Origin: Dictyophora rubrovolvata
Lineage: Eukaryota; Basidiomycota; Agaricomycetes; Phallales; Phallaceae
Length of the DNA stretch: 64,000 nucleotides
Direction of reading: 5' to 3'
Assembly (NCBI GenBank): GCA_029959195.1
Contig: CP114125.1
Coordinates: forward strand, 310,001 to 374,000
Below the pieces are notes generated by a model. It had not been told where the DNA came from. It worked only from the letters and a program-made list of their open reading frames with translations, and ran no database searches. Positions 25,852 through 35,989 of the stretch are shown one piece after another (the first letter of the stretch is position 1; every line of letters begins with the position of its first letter). Position numbers and translations under genes: made by a program.

Positions 25852-26915
25852 CTACAAAGATAACTGCCAACATAAGGTACATAATTTTTCTGTGGGATCT
25901 TCTATCCTCTTATTCTCATTGTGTTCATCGTGACGATGACCTTGGTGCGTAATAGACATTTGCGAACATGAAGCACATAGCTCCGTGACCGCATTCTCGG
26001 CCTCAACGTAATCCCAGTTTTGCGACTGGGCTTGCTTGAGCTTGTCTTTTCCAGAGGAGTTTGAACTACATGAGGAGGAATAATTGGATTCATCTGTCAG
26101 AGTAAAGTGACTTGGATCCAAGTCAAGAATGGTTGGCGGCATGGGCGGGGACTTGAAAAAGTCTAAGTCTTCTGTAACAGGCCGTTGTCCCAACATCCAG
26201 GCATCGAATGACATCGGGTTGGCAAAGAATGGGGGGCCATTTTGCGCCATTCTTCGTCTTCGTATGGTGCCTGACTGGGATACCACAAATGCTTAGCGGG
26301 ACTGCCGGAAAAGAAAGGCCATTGTTCAGCCATTAAATGGGACAAGAAAGTATGTTGACATACGGTGATTTGAACCCAGGGTCAAACGAAATTGCCAAGC
26401 CGTACTTTTCTATCCATTGTTTTGAATTCGTGACTGGCTCACCCATCATGGCAGCAAGCACGGGATCGGAATTGTGATCAATTCTTGGTTAACTGCTAGT
26501 TGCATTTTCTGATACGTGATGCCAAACGTTCTTACCACATTGATTCATAGTCTCTCTTTACTGCGTCAGCCTGCACGCTGGGAAGCGGCTCGCCCCGAAT
26601 ATGCCCCTCCAGGTCCTGCCAAAATTCTTCATGCCCTGTTTGATCATAGTGCTTTGCTTTTAACAGCTGCTGTCTCTGATATACCAGGTCCTCTGTTCTG
26701 AAGAGAAGCAGACGCATCAGAAAGACCGATGATAGAATAGGTAAGATAACGAAACAATCAAGAAATAAGCTCCTCGACTGATCATACAGTCAATCTGTTG
26801 CAAGCAGCGTGCATCATGGTTGACGAGTTGACCTGAAGGATCATACATCAAGACGTTGTTTCAGGACTTACTCGTCATAAGCTTGCATAGCTATTAAATC
26901 CTGGTCTGCCATCAT
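25852..26915 (-). CDS. hypothetical protein, multi-exon, acidic
   Basis: I do not recognise the family. The model starts at ATG 26915 (MMADQDLIAMQAYDE), followed by a GTAAGT donor. The next exon has TEDLVYQRQQLLKAKHYDQTGHEEFWQDLEGHI and ends near DYES. A third exon has DHNSDPVLAAMMGEPVTNSKQWIEKYGLAISFDPGF. The last exon (about 26256-25852) has FFANPMSFDAWMLGQRPVTEDLDFF, a Ser-rich part and two Cys pairs (CASCSQM, CTLCWQ). The donor of intron 2 is ambiguous: the obvious GTAAGA would create a stop, while GTGGTA two bases earlier keeps the frame. The C-terminal CxxC pairs might bind metal. Length is about 245 residues. Confidence 0.5.
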
Positions 26916-27728
26916 AGTTAACCGTTGAGTGTGTTCTCGAAGTAAGTTTCGTTTCGTTCTTGCTACGCTGCTAGAGTTTAGCTCACAGTTGCAGATCGTT
27001 TATATTCTTTTTTTGTGAGCTTAGGAGGTGGACGTGGACCTCGCGTGGACACCGGTGTTCGTCCTTTAGGTTGGACTTCTGCACATCCCGACCGCCCACA
27101 CTGCTGATATGTCCTCAATCTTATGATACTGGACGATACGGGTTTACTATGGCACATGATTTAGGACCAGCAGGACTCTCCGTTGTTCTAATCTGGTTCC
27201 GAGGCTAGTTTGGTCTTGGACTGGGATCATTCCTCGGCTCATTATGTACCAAGAATTCTATTAAAACTTAAGGGACAACGCCATCTAGCCTCGGAACCAG
27301 CCATTGTCTTACGTCACCCGCCCTTTCGGACATCGAAGGACGAGGTTCCTTGTTTGGAGGGCTGGTTCCGAGGCTAAACGCGATCATTATTCGCTGGAGC
27401 TTCAATATATCGCACTTTGAAAAAATGGTCTTTTGTCCAGATTGCTTCTCCAGTCGGATTGCCCATGCAATTACGTCTTTCGTCAGTCTCAGACATTAAT
27501 ATCCCTAATATCTAATTTTAACTTCTGTTTGTTGTTAAGAATACGACATGCTATTCAGTCAATAGGCGCTTGACGCCAAGCAAGACCGCTCTACATACTC
27601 CGTCAGGGTTTGCCTTGGCCTGTGAACAGGTGAAATGGCTGTTATATAAACTGGCGTTACTGTTGTTGTCGCACTAGCACTTCTCTAACTACTATTACCA
27701 CCCACATTCGCCTCAGCTAAGAAAAATA
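26916..27728. other. intergenic region with inverted repeats and a TATA box
   Basis: Holds the 16-17 bp repeat trio at 27193-27376 (listed separately) and a GTTATATAAAC element at 27641-27651, about 80 nt upstream of the PLAC8-3 start. Confidence 0.5.
27193..27376. repeat. inverted/direct repeat trio GGCTGGTTCCGAGGCTAG
   Basis: CTGGTTCCGAGGCTAG at 27193-27208 is the exact reverse complement of 27285-27300. A third copy, GGCTGGTTCCGAGGCTA, at 27360-27376 is inverted relative to 27286-27302 (17 bp exact) and direct relative to the first. The spacers are 76 and 57 bp and unrelated to each other. The structure could be a nested foldback or a small non-autonomous element. Confidence 0.75.
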
Positions 27729-28377
27729 ATGGTGCGCAATCACGCTATTCTATGAACCTTTCTGACAGATTGTCACTTTGAAGGCTTATTATGCGCAACC
27801 GACTCATACACCCCAGATGCAAATAAGCGGCGGCAACAAGAATGCACTCAACAAACCTATGAACTCTAACGGGGAGAGAGAATGGAGCCACGGCTTGTGT
27901 AGCTGCTGTGGAGACTGCGGAACTTGTATGTCCCCCTGCTAATTCCTCACCTTCAGGTCATCAACTGATAATTGCATCAACGTTCTCCCTTATTCTTAGG
28001 CTGCGTTTCATGGTTCTTACCCTGTGTTGTCTACAGCCAAAACAAGTCTCGTCTCGCCCACCTTGAGAGGAATGGATACCCTCATCCTGACGGAGGTGAC
28101 TCATGCACTGGCGATTGCTGTCTTCACGCTTGCTTGTTAAGTTTTGGTGGCTGGTCATTCTTCCTTCAAGTCGGTCGCTTTGTCTTCTCTTCACTATCCG
28201 CATTTGTCTCATCGTTTTACTACTTAGATCGGTCCTCGGGGTCGCATTAGGAGACGGTATCGCATTGAAGGTGGTGGCTGTGGAGACTGCTGCACGGCCT
28301 GGTGCTGCACCCCTTGTGAACTTACGCAAGAAAGCAGAGAAATTGAGCTGGAAGAACAAAGCATGGGAAAAGCTTAA
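27729..28377 (+). CDS. PLAC8 family cysteine-rich protein (paralog 3)
   Basis: Exon layout mirrors paralogs 1 and 2. The conserved part runs GGNKNALNKPM, GEREWSHGLCSCCGDCGTC, then CCVSWFLPCVVYSQNKSRLAHLERN, DCCLHACLLSFGGWSFFLQ, and a last exon GRIRRRYRIEGGGCGDCCTAWCCTPCELTQESREIELEEQ ending at TAA 28375-28377. The likely start is ATG 27729-27731, followed at once by a GTGCGC intron, so the first coding exon would be only the start codon. An alternative start is the in-frame ATG near 27818, which would shorten the protein without touching the domain. The core CPC motif is changed to LPC here. Family role is metal tolerance or cell-size control in studied members; untested for this copy. Confidence 0.85.
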
Positions 28378-28675
28378 TCAATGTTCACCCTGATTCTCCT
28401 TATGTTTTAGTTTCTTTTTCTATATTTATCGCCTACCAATCTATCAGTGTTTATCTACTATACTCGAAAGCTTGAGTGGGTAACGACCCTGCAATTAGTA
28501 TCGCATTACACGTAATGATATATACCAATCCGCGGCTTCCTTCTCTGTAACCTCTACCGAACATGCCTTATTATATAAATTGACAGCAAGTTATATTGAG
28601 ATGCGACTATACATAGTAATACAAGGGATACTTCTACATCAGGCGCTGTTGCAGGTTTTCAAGCATCACCCACCC

Positions 28676-29226
28676 TTAGGTGATACTTATCCTTTTCGGA
28701 GCTTGTTCAGTGATGGACGGGAATTTAACCGTAAGGACTCCGTTTTCCATTTTGGCCCTAACGTTCTCAGGCTAGTAATTGATCCGTAAGCGGTCATCAG
28801 ATTCAAAAGAGAATCAAACGGACCTTAGTCCCGGGAGGAACAGGAATCGTCCTTGAGAAGCTTCCGTAGCGTCTTTCCTGGACAGAATAGCCCTCTCTGG
28901 CTAGGTCATTAGAGAGAGCGCTACGCCCAGAGACTGTGAGACGATTGTTCTGAATATCGATGGACACATTATCCTTCTTCATTCCGGGTAGTTCAAATGT
29001 GGCGGTCAGCTCGCTACGTTCCTTGGATTCGTGAATGTCCACTCTGTAGACACCTCAGTATCTGACGGAGTTAGCTGAAACCCTGTACCTACCTCGGCCT
29101 CATAAGCCCTTCCTGCCTCTGGAGTTGACCATTAGGAGAATGAACCCGAGCATCAAAAGCTTGGTTGAAGAGACGATTGAAGTCGTGGAATGGCTCATCG
29201 TCGTAAACGTAAGAGATAAGAGACAT
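28676..29226 (-). CDS. small heat-shock protein Hsp20 (paralog 1)
   Basis: ATP-independent chaperone of the alpha-crystallin/Hsp20 family, cytosolic and oligomeric. Three exons. Exon 1 starts MSLISYVYDDEPFHDFNRLFNQAF. Exon 2 has the start of the alpha-crystallin domain: VDIHESKERSELTATFELPGM, SIDIQNNRLTVSG and YGSFSRTIPVPPGTK. Exon 3 has the end: ENVRAKMENGVLTVKFPS and a short C-terminal tail with RISIT, ending at TAA 28676-28678. The VRAK-ENGVL-TV-P signature confirms a complete domain. Length is about 155 residues, normal. A TATA box lies 70 nt upstream at 29296-29303. It is divergent from aldolase (starts 988 bp apart). A close paralog lies at 35.2 kb with the same exon structure. Confidence 0.95.
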
Positions 29227-29295
29227 CGTTGCTAGCTTCAAAGGTGTAGTCGAGGACCTGTTATGTCAATCATTGACACGAATGCCCTGGTGCCT

Positions 29296-29303
29296 TTATA
29301 TAC
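29296..29303 (-). promoter_or_regulatory. TATA box of Hsp20 paralog 1
   Basis: TATATAAA (read on minus) about 70 nt upstream of ATG 29226. Further upstream, 29350-29375 has imperfect GAA/TTC units, not a clear heat-shock element. Confidence 0.6.
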
Positions 29304-30213
29304 CACCCTTTATCGTAGTCATTTGGGACTTAAAGGTCAACGGTTTTTCCGTGGTGTAGCAAGTCCTGGAAGATGCCGAAACAAACCAGAATGATGTCCT
29401 TTGCCGCAAAAGATGTCATTCCGGTATGAATCATTATTTGCGTATTGGCGTCGTAATGTTTGCAAATAGGAATTTCCGGCTGTGGGATTGTATAACGTAA
29501 GGTTTGTTTTCCTTCCACGGTATGTCAGTACGAAGACCCGGAAAAGTCGAAAATGGCTTACCCTTGATGTTTTGTCTTTTGAAAGAAATTGTTGCGAATA
29601 GTTCAGAAAAGATTGAGTTGAGTGTATAGGCGTCACTGGATAAAGTTATTGATCCATAAGATATTACGATGAAGTCGTGTTTCTGTTGGTCCCTTTTCAG
29701 CACAACTTCAGAATTTCTACATCGTGTCAGAGCCAGAAACATTCATTGGCCCGTAATGATTCAGGATTACTTTAGAGAAGTAAACTATTGGGTGCTTCAC
29801 AACAAACAGCGTTAAACAATCCCATCGAATGCACGATAACTGATTACTCACTTCATCGGACCGCGAATTGTCACATTTAAGAGTTATACTGCATTACAAT
29901 TCCTTTAAACATCCGAATGTGCAATGTCTCATACCAAGCAGTGGGGTTCAGTGCCAAACTAAAAGCACCTCTCTGGAGCCTGGGGAGCCCCAACGAGAGG
30001 GATAGAACATGGCAATTACGTCACGCGTGACGCGTCACGAACGTTACTAATCACGTGCACCGGAGTTTGCCTCCGCGTCCCGGTAACTCACGTTCAGCCC
30101 CGATTCAGGAAGGACTAACCCGTTTGGATTCCGTCCCTTCTCTTTTACCCTCATCTTTTCCCGTTCTGATTTAAAAATCTCTCGATTATTCCAAAAGAAA
30201 TTCAACATTGAAT
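29304..30213. other. intergenic between Hsp20 and aldolase
   Basis: Several minus-strand frames (29337-29742) overlap but lack a recognisable domain. Overlapping palindromes TCACGCGTGA and TGACGCGTCA lie at 30021-30037, 180-195 bp upstream of the aldolase start. Confidence 0.4.
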
Positions 30214-31948
30214 ATGGGTGTCCTAGATATCGTTCCCGTATGTCTTCTAATCTGCTCTTCCGTATTACTTTTATGCGGTTCATTGACTGGCTGTTTTTGT
30301 TTAGGCTGGCGTTTTGACTGGCGACCAAACCAGAAAGCTTTTTGAATATGCGAGGGCTAACAAAGTATGTAGAAACGTTTGCTTATTCAATTTGCATATA
30401 TCGATCTTATTATCTCGTCTAGTTCGCTATACCGGTGTGTAATCTTTTGAGCCATCTATAATCAAAAAAAATGAACCATTTTTTCGGATTGTTTCGTTGC
30501 ACTTGGGTTTAGGCCATAGTATGTGGATACGTTGTTCGGATTCTACGTCCCTTGAATTTCGTATGTAGAACGTTACCTCTTCTTCAACTGCAAATGCAGT
30601 CCTCGAGGCTGCTCGGGATATCAAATCCCCCATCATCCTCCAAGTCTCCCAAGGTGGATCAGGGTACTTCGCGGGAAAGGGTATTCCAAACGGAAACCAA
30701 GAAGCAAGTATTGCCGGTGCCGTCGCAGCAGCAAAGCACATCAGAACTGTTGCTCCACTTTACGGAGTGTGCGACCATTTCTTTCGTTATGCCCTGAGTT
30801 TTTTTTTGTACTTAAGATACTTGACAGCCCCGTCGTTTTACATACCGATCACTGTGCGAAGAAACTCTTGCCATGGTTTGACGGGATGCTTGAAGCTGAT
30901 GAACAGCATTACAAAGAATTCGGTGTCGCGCTTTTCAGTTCGCACATGCTTGATCTATCCGAAGAGCCGAAACACGAGAACATCGAAATTTGCGTGTCGT
31001 ATTTGAAAAAACTCAGCGCGATCGGAGTTTGGCTTGAGATGGAAATCGGTATCACCGGTGGCGAAGAAGATGGAGTTGACAACACCGGCGTCGACAATGC
31101 CGCTCTATACACCCAACCTGAAGATATCTATGACGTCCATGATGCTCTTGTCAAGATTTCACCAAATTTCAGTATTGCCGCTGGATTTGGAAATGTGCAT
31201 GGCGTTTACAAACCTGGGAATGTTAAACTGCGTCCCGATCTGTTGGGAAAACATCAGGCATACGTTTCTGAGAAGACTGGGAAGGAGAAGCCTCTGTGCG
31301 TTGTATTTTATCATTTATGAAATTCTTGGACTTCGTTTGTTCACATGTTCTGATTAGCTTCCTTGTTTTCCACGGCGGATCAGGTTCAACTAAGGAGGAA
31401 ATCCGTACGGCCGTTGAAAATGGTGTAGTAAAGATGAATGTTGATACCGGTGCGTATATCGAAACGAGTCCTTTTTATCAATTCCTGGTTCTGAGCCGTG
31501 CATGCAGACACTCAATTCGCTTATCTCACCGGCATTAGAGTCTGTTTTTTCTTTCATAAATTTCAACCCTATATTCATAATTTAAATTTGAATCGGAACA
31601 GGATTTCGTATTGAAGAAGAAAGATTACCTCTTGACCCAGGTCGGTAACCCAGAAGGACCTGACAAACCTAACAAGAAGGTGCTCCATCTATTTTCTACC
31701 CACGTGTATCATGACACTAAATTTCATTTCCCCTCGTCTTCTCTTCTGATCAATCGGTAATTAACGCTTTGTTTTACGATCACTTTCACAGTACTATGAT
31801 CCTCGTATCTGGGTTCGTGAGGGTGAAAAGACATTGGTCGAGCGTGTCAAAGAGGCATGCGCAGATCTCGGAAACGTCGGTAAGTCTTGAATTCTGGACT
31901 TATTTTCGCGATACCTTCTGATTATGTTTTTCATTAGGGCGACTCTGA
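30214..31948 (+). CDS. FBA1: class II fructose-bisphosphate aldolase
   Basis: Zn-dependent glycolytic and gluconeogenic enzyme that interconverts fructose-1,6-bisphosphate with DHAP and glyceraldehyde-3-phosphate. It starts MGVLDIVPAGVLTGDQTRKLFEYARANKFAIP and continues NVTSSSTANAVLEAARDIKSPIILQVSQGG. Zinc-site and active-site segments are visible: VVLHTDHCAKK, WLEMEIGITGGEEDG, IAAGFGNVHGVYKPGN and FHGGSGST, then VKMNVDTDTQFAYLTGI and PRVWVREGEKT. It ends at TGA 31946-31948. About ten exons, all GT-AG. To match the family (FAIPAINVTSS), a 6-nt microexon GCCATA at 30513-30518, coding Ala-Ile, must be included between introns of 78 and 50 nt. Length is about 355-360 residues, as usual. No break seen. 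An overlapping palindromic element lies about 180 bp upstream of the ATG. Confidence 0.96.
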
Positions 31949-33111
31949 TTGTTTTTTTGTCGTAAGAAGAGTGGGTTTCTGGTCCCCGACTCGGATACTG
32001 CGATTCAGAGGATTTGAATAAATGAAAGGAAATAGATGAATGTACTAAATATGTAGAGAATGTAAACATTTCAGCGTCTTTGGGAGGGGGTTTTTGAAGT
32101 CAAAACAGGAGTGAAGTCTGAATGTATTTGGTCACCTATGTTTATGACGAAGTCAACCAACGCTGACGTGATTGGAACGTGAAATATTTCTTCGCAACCA
32201 CTTCCTCTATCAGTCAAATATCCACTTTAGGGGTCTCCATTGAAGAGTTTACTGCCACCTTGAATCCAGTGGAGTCACACCGCTTCCTACTAATTCCTTG
32301 TTTTGACAGTAATCCGGATTACGGCGGGGGATACTGACTTAAGGAGAAAGTAGTAAATGAGCATGCGCTGAGGCTGACTGGCTAAGACTTGAGGAGAAGG
32401 TAGTAAGTGCTGAGGCTGGCTAAGACTTTTTAGAGCCTCTTGGTAAAGCTGATAAGATTATGTTTGATAATACGGAATTAACGTTTTGGGTGGAAATATT
32501 CAGCCTAAGATTCACAGCATGATTAAATAAGATAGCGATAGAGAGTGTATGTTTCTTTGAGCTAAAACACCGGGATCCGGCACTTGCCACTGCCACTGTC
32601 GAAGCACTCCGATTTCGAGAAAATTGCGCCACTTCAAATTTCTAAAGTATACAATAATATAATAGAATGTGAAAATACAAGCCACAAAGTAACGCTCGTT
32701 GAACTGTGTCGACGATGGCATGAAGCCAGTGTCAGGCTGTCAGCCACTTCGTCGAAGCCAAGTGATGATCGATGATCGGGATGAGGCACGAGCCCGTGGT
32801 TGGGCGCCTGTGACGTAAACAGGTGACCATAAAGTGTCACAACGCGTTTTGTCTCTTCCGCGCCAAGTTGCCAATTGTCCTCGTCATCTTCTCGGAGACT
32901 ATGACTTCCGATGTTCTTATGAAATGTGGGGTCTTGGCGCCATTGTTGACATTGAAATAATAGGGGTTAGGAAATGGAGAATTGAACTCTTCGTATATCC
33001 AATCGACAAGTTAACAAATTCACGGGGGTTCTCAACATAACCCGATCAATTAACTTATCTGATCTTCACAGTATTCAATATCAACGGCGGGAAGTCATTT
33101 TGTTTTCGTTA
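31949..33111. other. intergenic region with a local tandem duplication
   Basis: A 40-50 bp imperfect tandem repeat lies at 32341-32427 (listed separately). ORFs here are short and unsupported. Confidence 0.45.
32341..32427. repeat. imperfect tandem duplication
   Basis: The unit GAGGAGAAGGTAGTAA-GCTGAGGCTG-GCTAAGACTT occurs twice in a row (about 32341-32390 and 32391-32427), the first copy carrying extra bases. Non-coding. Confidence 0.7.
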
Positions 33112-33118
33112 TATAAAA
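33112..33118 (+). promoter_or_regulatory. TATA box of DUF1275 paralog A
   Basis: TATAAAA about 77 nt upstream of ATG 33195. Confidence 0.55.
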
Positions 33119-33194
33119 CCTTATCGAGTTTCTTCCATCCTACCCATCAACTCCCCCGCCAGCCAACTCTCGAAGGTCTTCTTCTCGTTTACAC

Positions 33195-34317
33195 ATGCCA
33201 ACAACCAACTATGGTTCTACCGACTACTTGAACAACGACGAGGAGGGTCGTACTCTTCGAGATTCTAGAGATGTCGATTTATCAATGAAACGACGATACA
33301 GCCGACTTGTGCGCCTAAGAGAGCATTTCTCCGGGGATGTCGATCCCGACCAAGCAAGTCTTCCACTGACATTTTATTGCTTCATGACTGGCTTCATGTA
33401 CGTTTTTTATGGGAAATTTTCTTCTGAGTGGACCTCATTTACGTCTGATTAGGGACGCTCTTACTGTTACTGCCGTGTCCGTCTGGTGTGCCTTTCAAAC
33501 GGTCAGTCATAACACAGTTTTGTTTTCCATGATTAACTTAATATATTTGATTTAGGGAAATACCGTCCAGGTGATTAACTTTTATACGACACCAAGAGTA
33601 TCTCCAAAACTGAAAATCCTGTTGTTACAATAATAGCTTTCACTGGCCCTCGCCCGTTTCTTTGCAGCGTCCGAAGTCCCGGGATCTACCACTACTTTCC
33701 AACTCACTGACCGACTGACCCTTACATCTATCTCGGCATTCCTAGCCGGTGCTTTTTTGGGACGTATAGGTGATAAAATGGGGCCCAAATCACGTATATG
33801 GTTATTTCTTGGCACGATGTTGCAGGCCTTGTGTACGGTGGCGGCCGCTGTTCTCATTTACCAGAGTAGACAGTCCAGTTTCATTTCAGAAGACGTCAAA
33901 TGGTCTAGTTCTGAAGGGTTCGCCGCTCTTGCTTTTGCGAGCGCTAGTATGGGTTTGCAATCAATTATGGGTAAACGAACAAATACTCAGTTCGCTACGA
34001 CGGGTGTGTTTAATTGCCAAATCCCTTTCCTCTCCCTCTTCTTCTGACTTCGCTTTCTCCTCTTATTAGTCGTTCTCACTTCCGTATGGTGCGAACTAAT
34101 GGCCGAACCCGCGCTTTTCAAAGCCAAATTCGTCCGTTCACGAGATGTAAAAATTATTGCTGTCTCAGCAGTTTTCCTAGGAGGTTTTATAGGACGCTCT
34201 TTAATGATCAGGCTGGGGGATGTAGAAACATTGGCGATTGGCACCATGCTGAGAGTTTTGATTTCTTTTATGTGGCTTTGGACTCCTGCGAAAGCTGGAA
34301 GGGTGGATCGCAAATGA
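33195..34317 (+). CDS. DUF1275 (YoaK-type) multi-pass membrane protein, paralog A
   Basis: Integral membrane protein of the DUF1275 family (Pfam PF06912), typically six membrane spans, function unknown. A hydrophilic N-terminus (TDYLNNDEEGRTLRDSRDVDLSM) leads to LREHFSGDVDPDQASLPLTFYCFMTGFMDALTVTAVSVWCAFQTGN, the family hallmark with the FQTGN motif. It is followed by LSLALARFFAA, LTSISAFLAGAFLGRIGDKMGPKSRIWLFLGTMLQAL, GFAALAFASASMGLQSIMGKR, TQFATT, VVLTSVWCELM and a C-terminal pair of spans (IIAVSAVFLGGFIGRSLM, GTMLRVLISFMWLWTPAK). Five exons, all in phase; about 270 residues. Very similar to the copy at 42.7 kb in sequence and exon layout, so one is a duplicate of the other. Confidence 0.92.
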
Positions 34318-35229
34318 ACTGAATAAACGACTTCGGTTCAAGGAGGGACGGTATTACAATAATAAGTAGGTGTGTAGTAACGAAACCTTATTAGGAGATT
34401 GATAATTCTTCTGGATTAGAATAGAGACATGGCATATTTCGTGAACTTTCGTCATTGATAAGACAAACGCAAACTTGAACGATCGAATTAGTCTTGGTTC
34501 ATTATTCTGAAGACAGTACCTAGTGGAACAAATCCAGAAACAGATAGAAACCCTATTCAACTGAAAGCTGCGAAAATACCGCTAAACCACTTTCTGCACG
34601 AGATAGGAAAATTGGAAGCACCCCTGTTGTCAAGCGTGTGGATTGCGAGAGAAGATGTGTCACATCACCTAATGAAATGCCCAAGAGGCGATGCGCACCG
34701 CCTCGAAATGTAACAATACTACCGTCAGCACATTATTCCGAAGAAAACGCTTTTAACAAGCCCGGAAGCGACGAGGTCCCTGTTCGGATTCGTCAACAAA
34801 ACAAAACGATTCGAAAAGCCATACGGAAGACGAGCCCAAGACAAGTGACCGACGCAAGACCTCGAAGAGGAGAAGAAAAAGACCGGATACGCAATCGGAC
34901 CGGCACATAAGCACAAGACGGAAGAAGCGCTAACCGAGACCATGCAAGAGATGGAACAGACCCGGGCGAGACAACTCTTCGTGCTATCAAGACGAGGGAG
35001 GGGGGGGGATCAGGTGAAGAAGAAAGACAAAGGAAAAGTCTCAACACATAGGGCCCAGCCCTCAGCCCTCCGAGAAGGACACACGTGTTTGACTCGATGC
35101 AAATCTTGAAATTCGAGCTGCCCGGCGCCCAATATGGCGGTACTGATTTACACATTTTCAAATATTTTAATACATAAAAAAAATTTACAATACATGATGG
35201 TTTGGTATTATGCTATAAAAGAACGCTTT
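34318..35229. other. intergenic, no recognised feature
   Basis: A purine-rich stretch near 34780-34960 gives an Arg-rich open frame (34638-34910, +) that looks like composition rather than a gene. Confidence 0.4.
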
Positions 35230-35801
35230 CTAATTGATAGTTATCTTTCTTGGAGCCTCCTCAGGCGTATTCCTCGGGAACCTGATAGTGAGAATACCGT
35301 CCCCCATAGTGGCTTTTATATCTTCATTCTAAGTTATGTGCATCAATACCCAAACCCTACGTTAGTCACATTTTTAAAACATACCTTTATTCCCTGAGGA
35401 AGTGGAATTGTCCTTGAAAAGCTACCGTATCGCCTTTCGCGGACATTGTAGCCGTCCTTCTCGAGATCGTTCGACAAACTACTATGGCCAGAGACAGTAA
35501 GACGATTTGAGCGTATGTCAATAGAGACGTCTTCCTTCTTCATTCCGGGTAATTCGAATGTGGCAGTCACTTCATTGCGTTCTTTGGATTCATGAGCATC
35601 CATTCTGTAAAAGCAACGTTAGAATTGTTTATTAAAAAGAATGGCCTATTTGGTGATTTACCTTGGCCTTAAAACAGTTTCTTGCCTTTGGCCTTGATTG
35701 TTATTTAACGAGCGACCAGTTGCAATTCGAGCATCCAAGGCCTCGTTGAAGAGTCTGTCGAAGTCGTGGAAAAATGGGTCGTTGTAGAATAAGAGAGACA
35801 T
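35230..35801 (-). CDS. small heat-shock protein Hsp20 (paralog 2)
   Basis: Same three-exon structure as the gene at 28.7 kb. Exon 1 starts MSLLFYNDPFFHDFDRLFNEAL. Exon 2 has DAHESKERNEVTATFELPGM, VSIDIRSNRLTVSG and YGSFSRTIPLPQGIK. Exon 3 has NEDIKATMGDGILTIRFPR and ends APRKITIN with TAG 35230-35232. The alpha-crystallin domain is complete and no break is seen. Length is about 150 residues. A TATA box (35870-35876) and a heat-shock-element-like array (35911-35924) lie upstream, consistent with heat-shock factor control. Protein identity between the two copies is high in the domain and lower at the N-terminus. It acts as a holdase chaperone by family knowledge. Confidence 0.95.
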
Positions 35802-35869
35802 TGTAGAGAGATGTTGTAGAGCTTGAAAATTAATCTTTTGCTGTTGCAACAAGGGCCATTTTGCAGCTC

Positions 35870-35876
35870 TTTTATA
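35870..35876 (-). promoter_or_regulatory. TATA box of Hsp20 paralog 2
   Basis: TATAAAA on minus, about 70 nt upstream of ATG 35801, the same spacing as in paralog 1. Confidence 0.6.
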
Positions 35877-35910
35877 CTTTTTTTGAAGACGCTAAGAAGT
35901 TCTGGGAGTG

Positions 35911-35924
35911 GTCTAGAAAGTTCC
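35911..35924 (-). promoter_or_regulatory. heat-shock element-like array
   Basis: GTCTAGAAAGTTCC contains one perfect nGAAnnTTCn pair (35915-35924) and a partial third unit (GTC for TTC), about 110 nt upstream of the Hsp20 start. A further GAAGTTC lies just 5' at about 35896. This matches the known heat-shock factor consensus. Confidence 0.5.
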
Positions 35925-35989
35925 GGCGAATGCCGAAATCGTGTGCTTCCGCGTCTTTCGTTGACTCAAGTACGTGTCCCCTCGAGAAT

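Noticed and set aside
26360-26400. tRNA-like GGTTCAAATC (minus strand)
   Set aside because: It is coding sequence (PGFKSP) of the 25.9-26.9 kb gene and no cloverleaf surrounds it. No tRNA gene was found in the window.
29337-29742. Overlapping minus-strand frames with a DIPWKEN segment reminiscent of the aegerolysin DCPWG region
   Set aside because: Only one short resemblance, no other family block in order, and frames overlap without a preferred one. Not called as a remnant.
34638-34910. Arg-rich 90-codon frame on +
   Set aside because: Caused by a purine-rich stretch. No domain, intron or promoter support.
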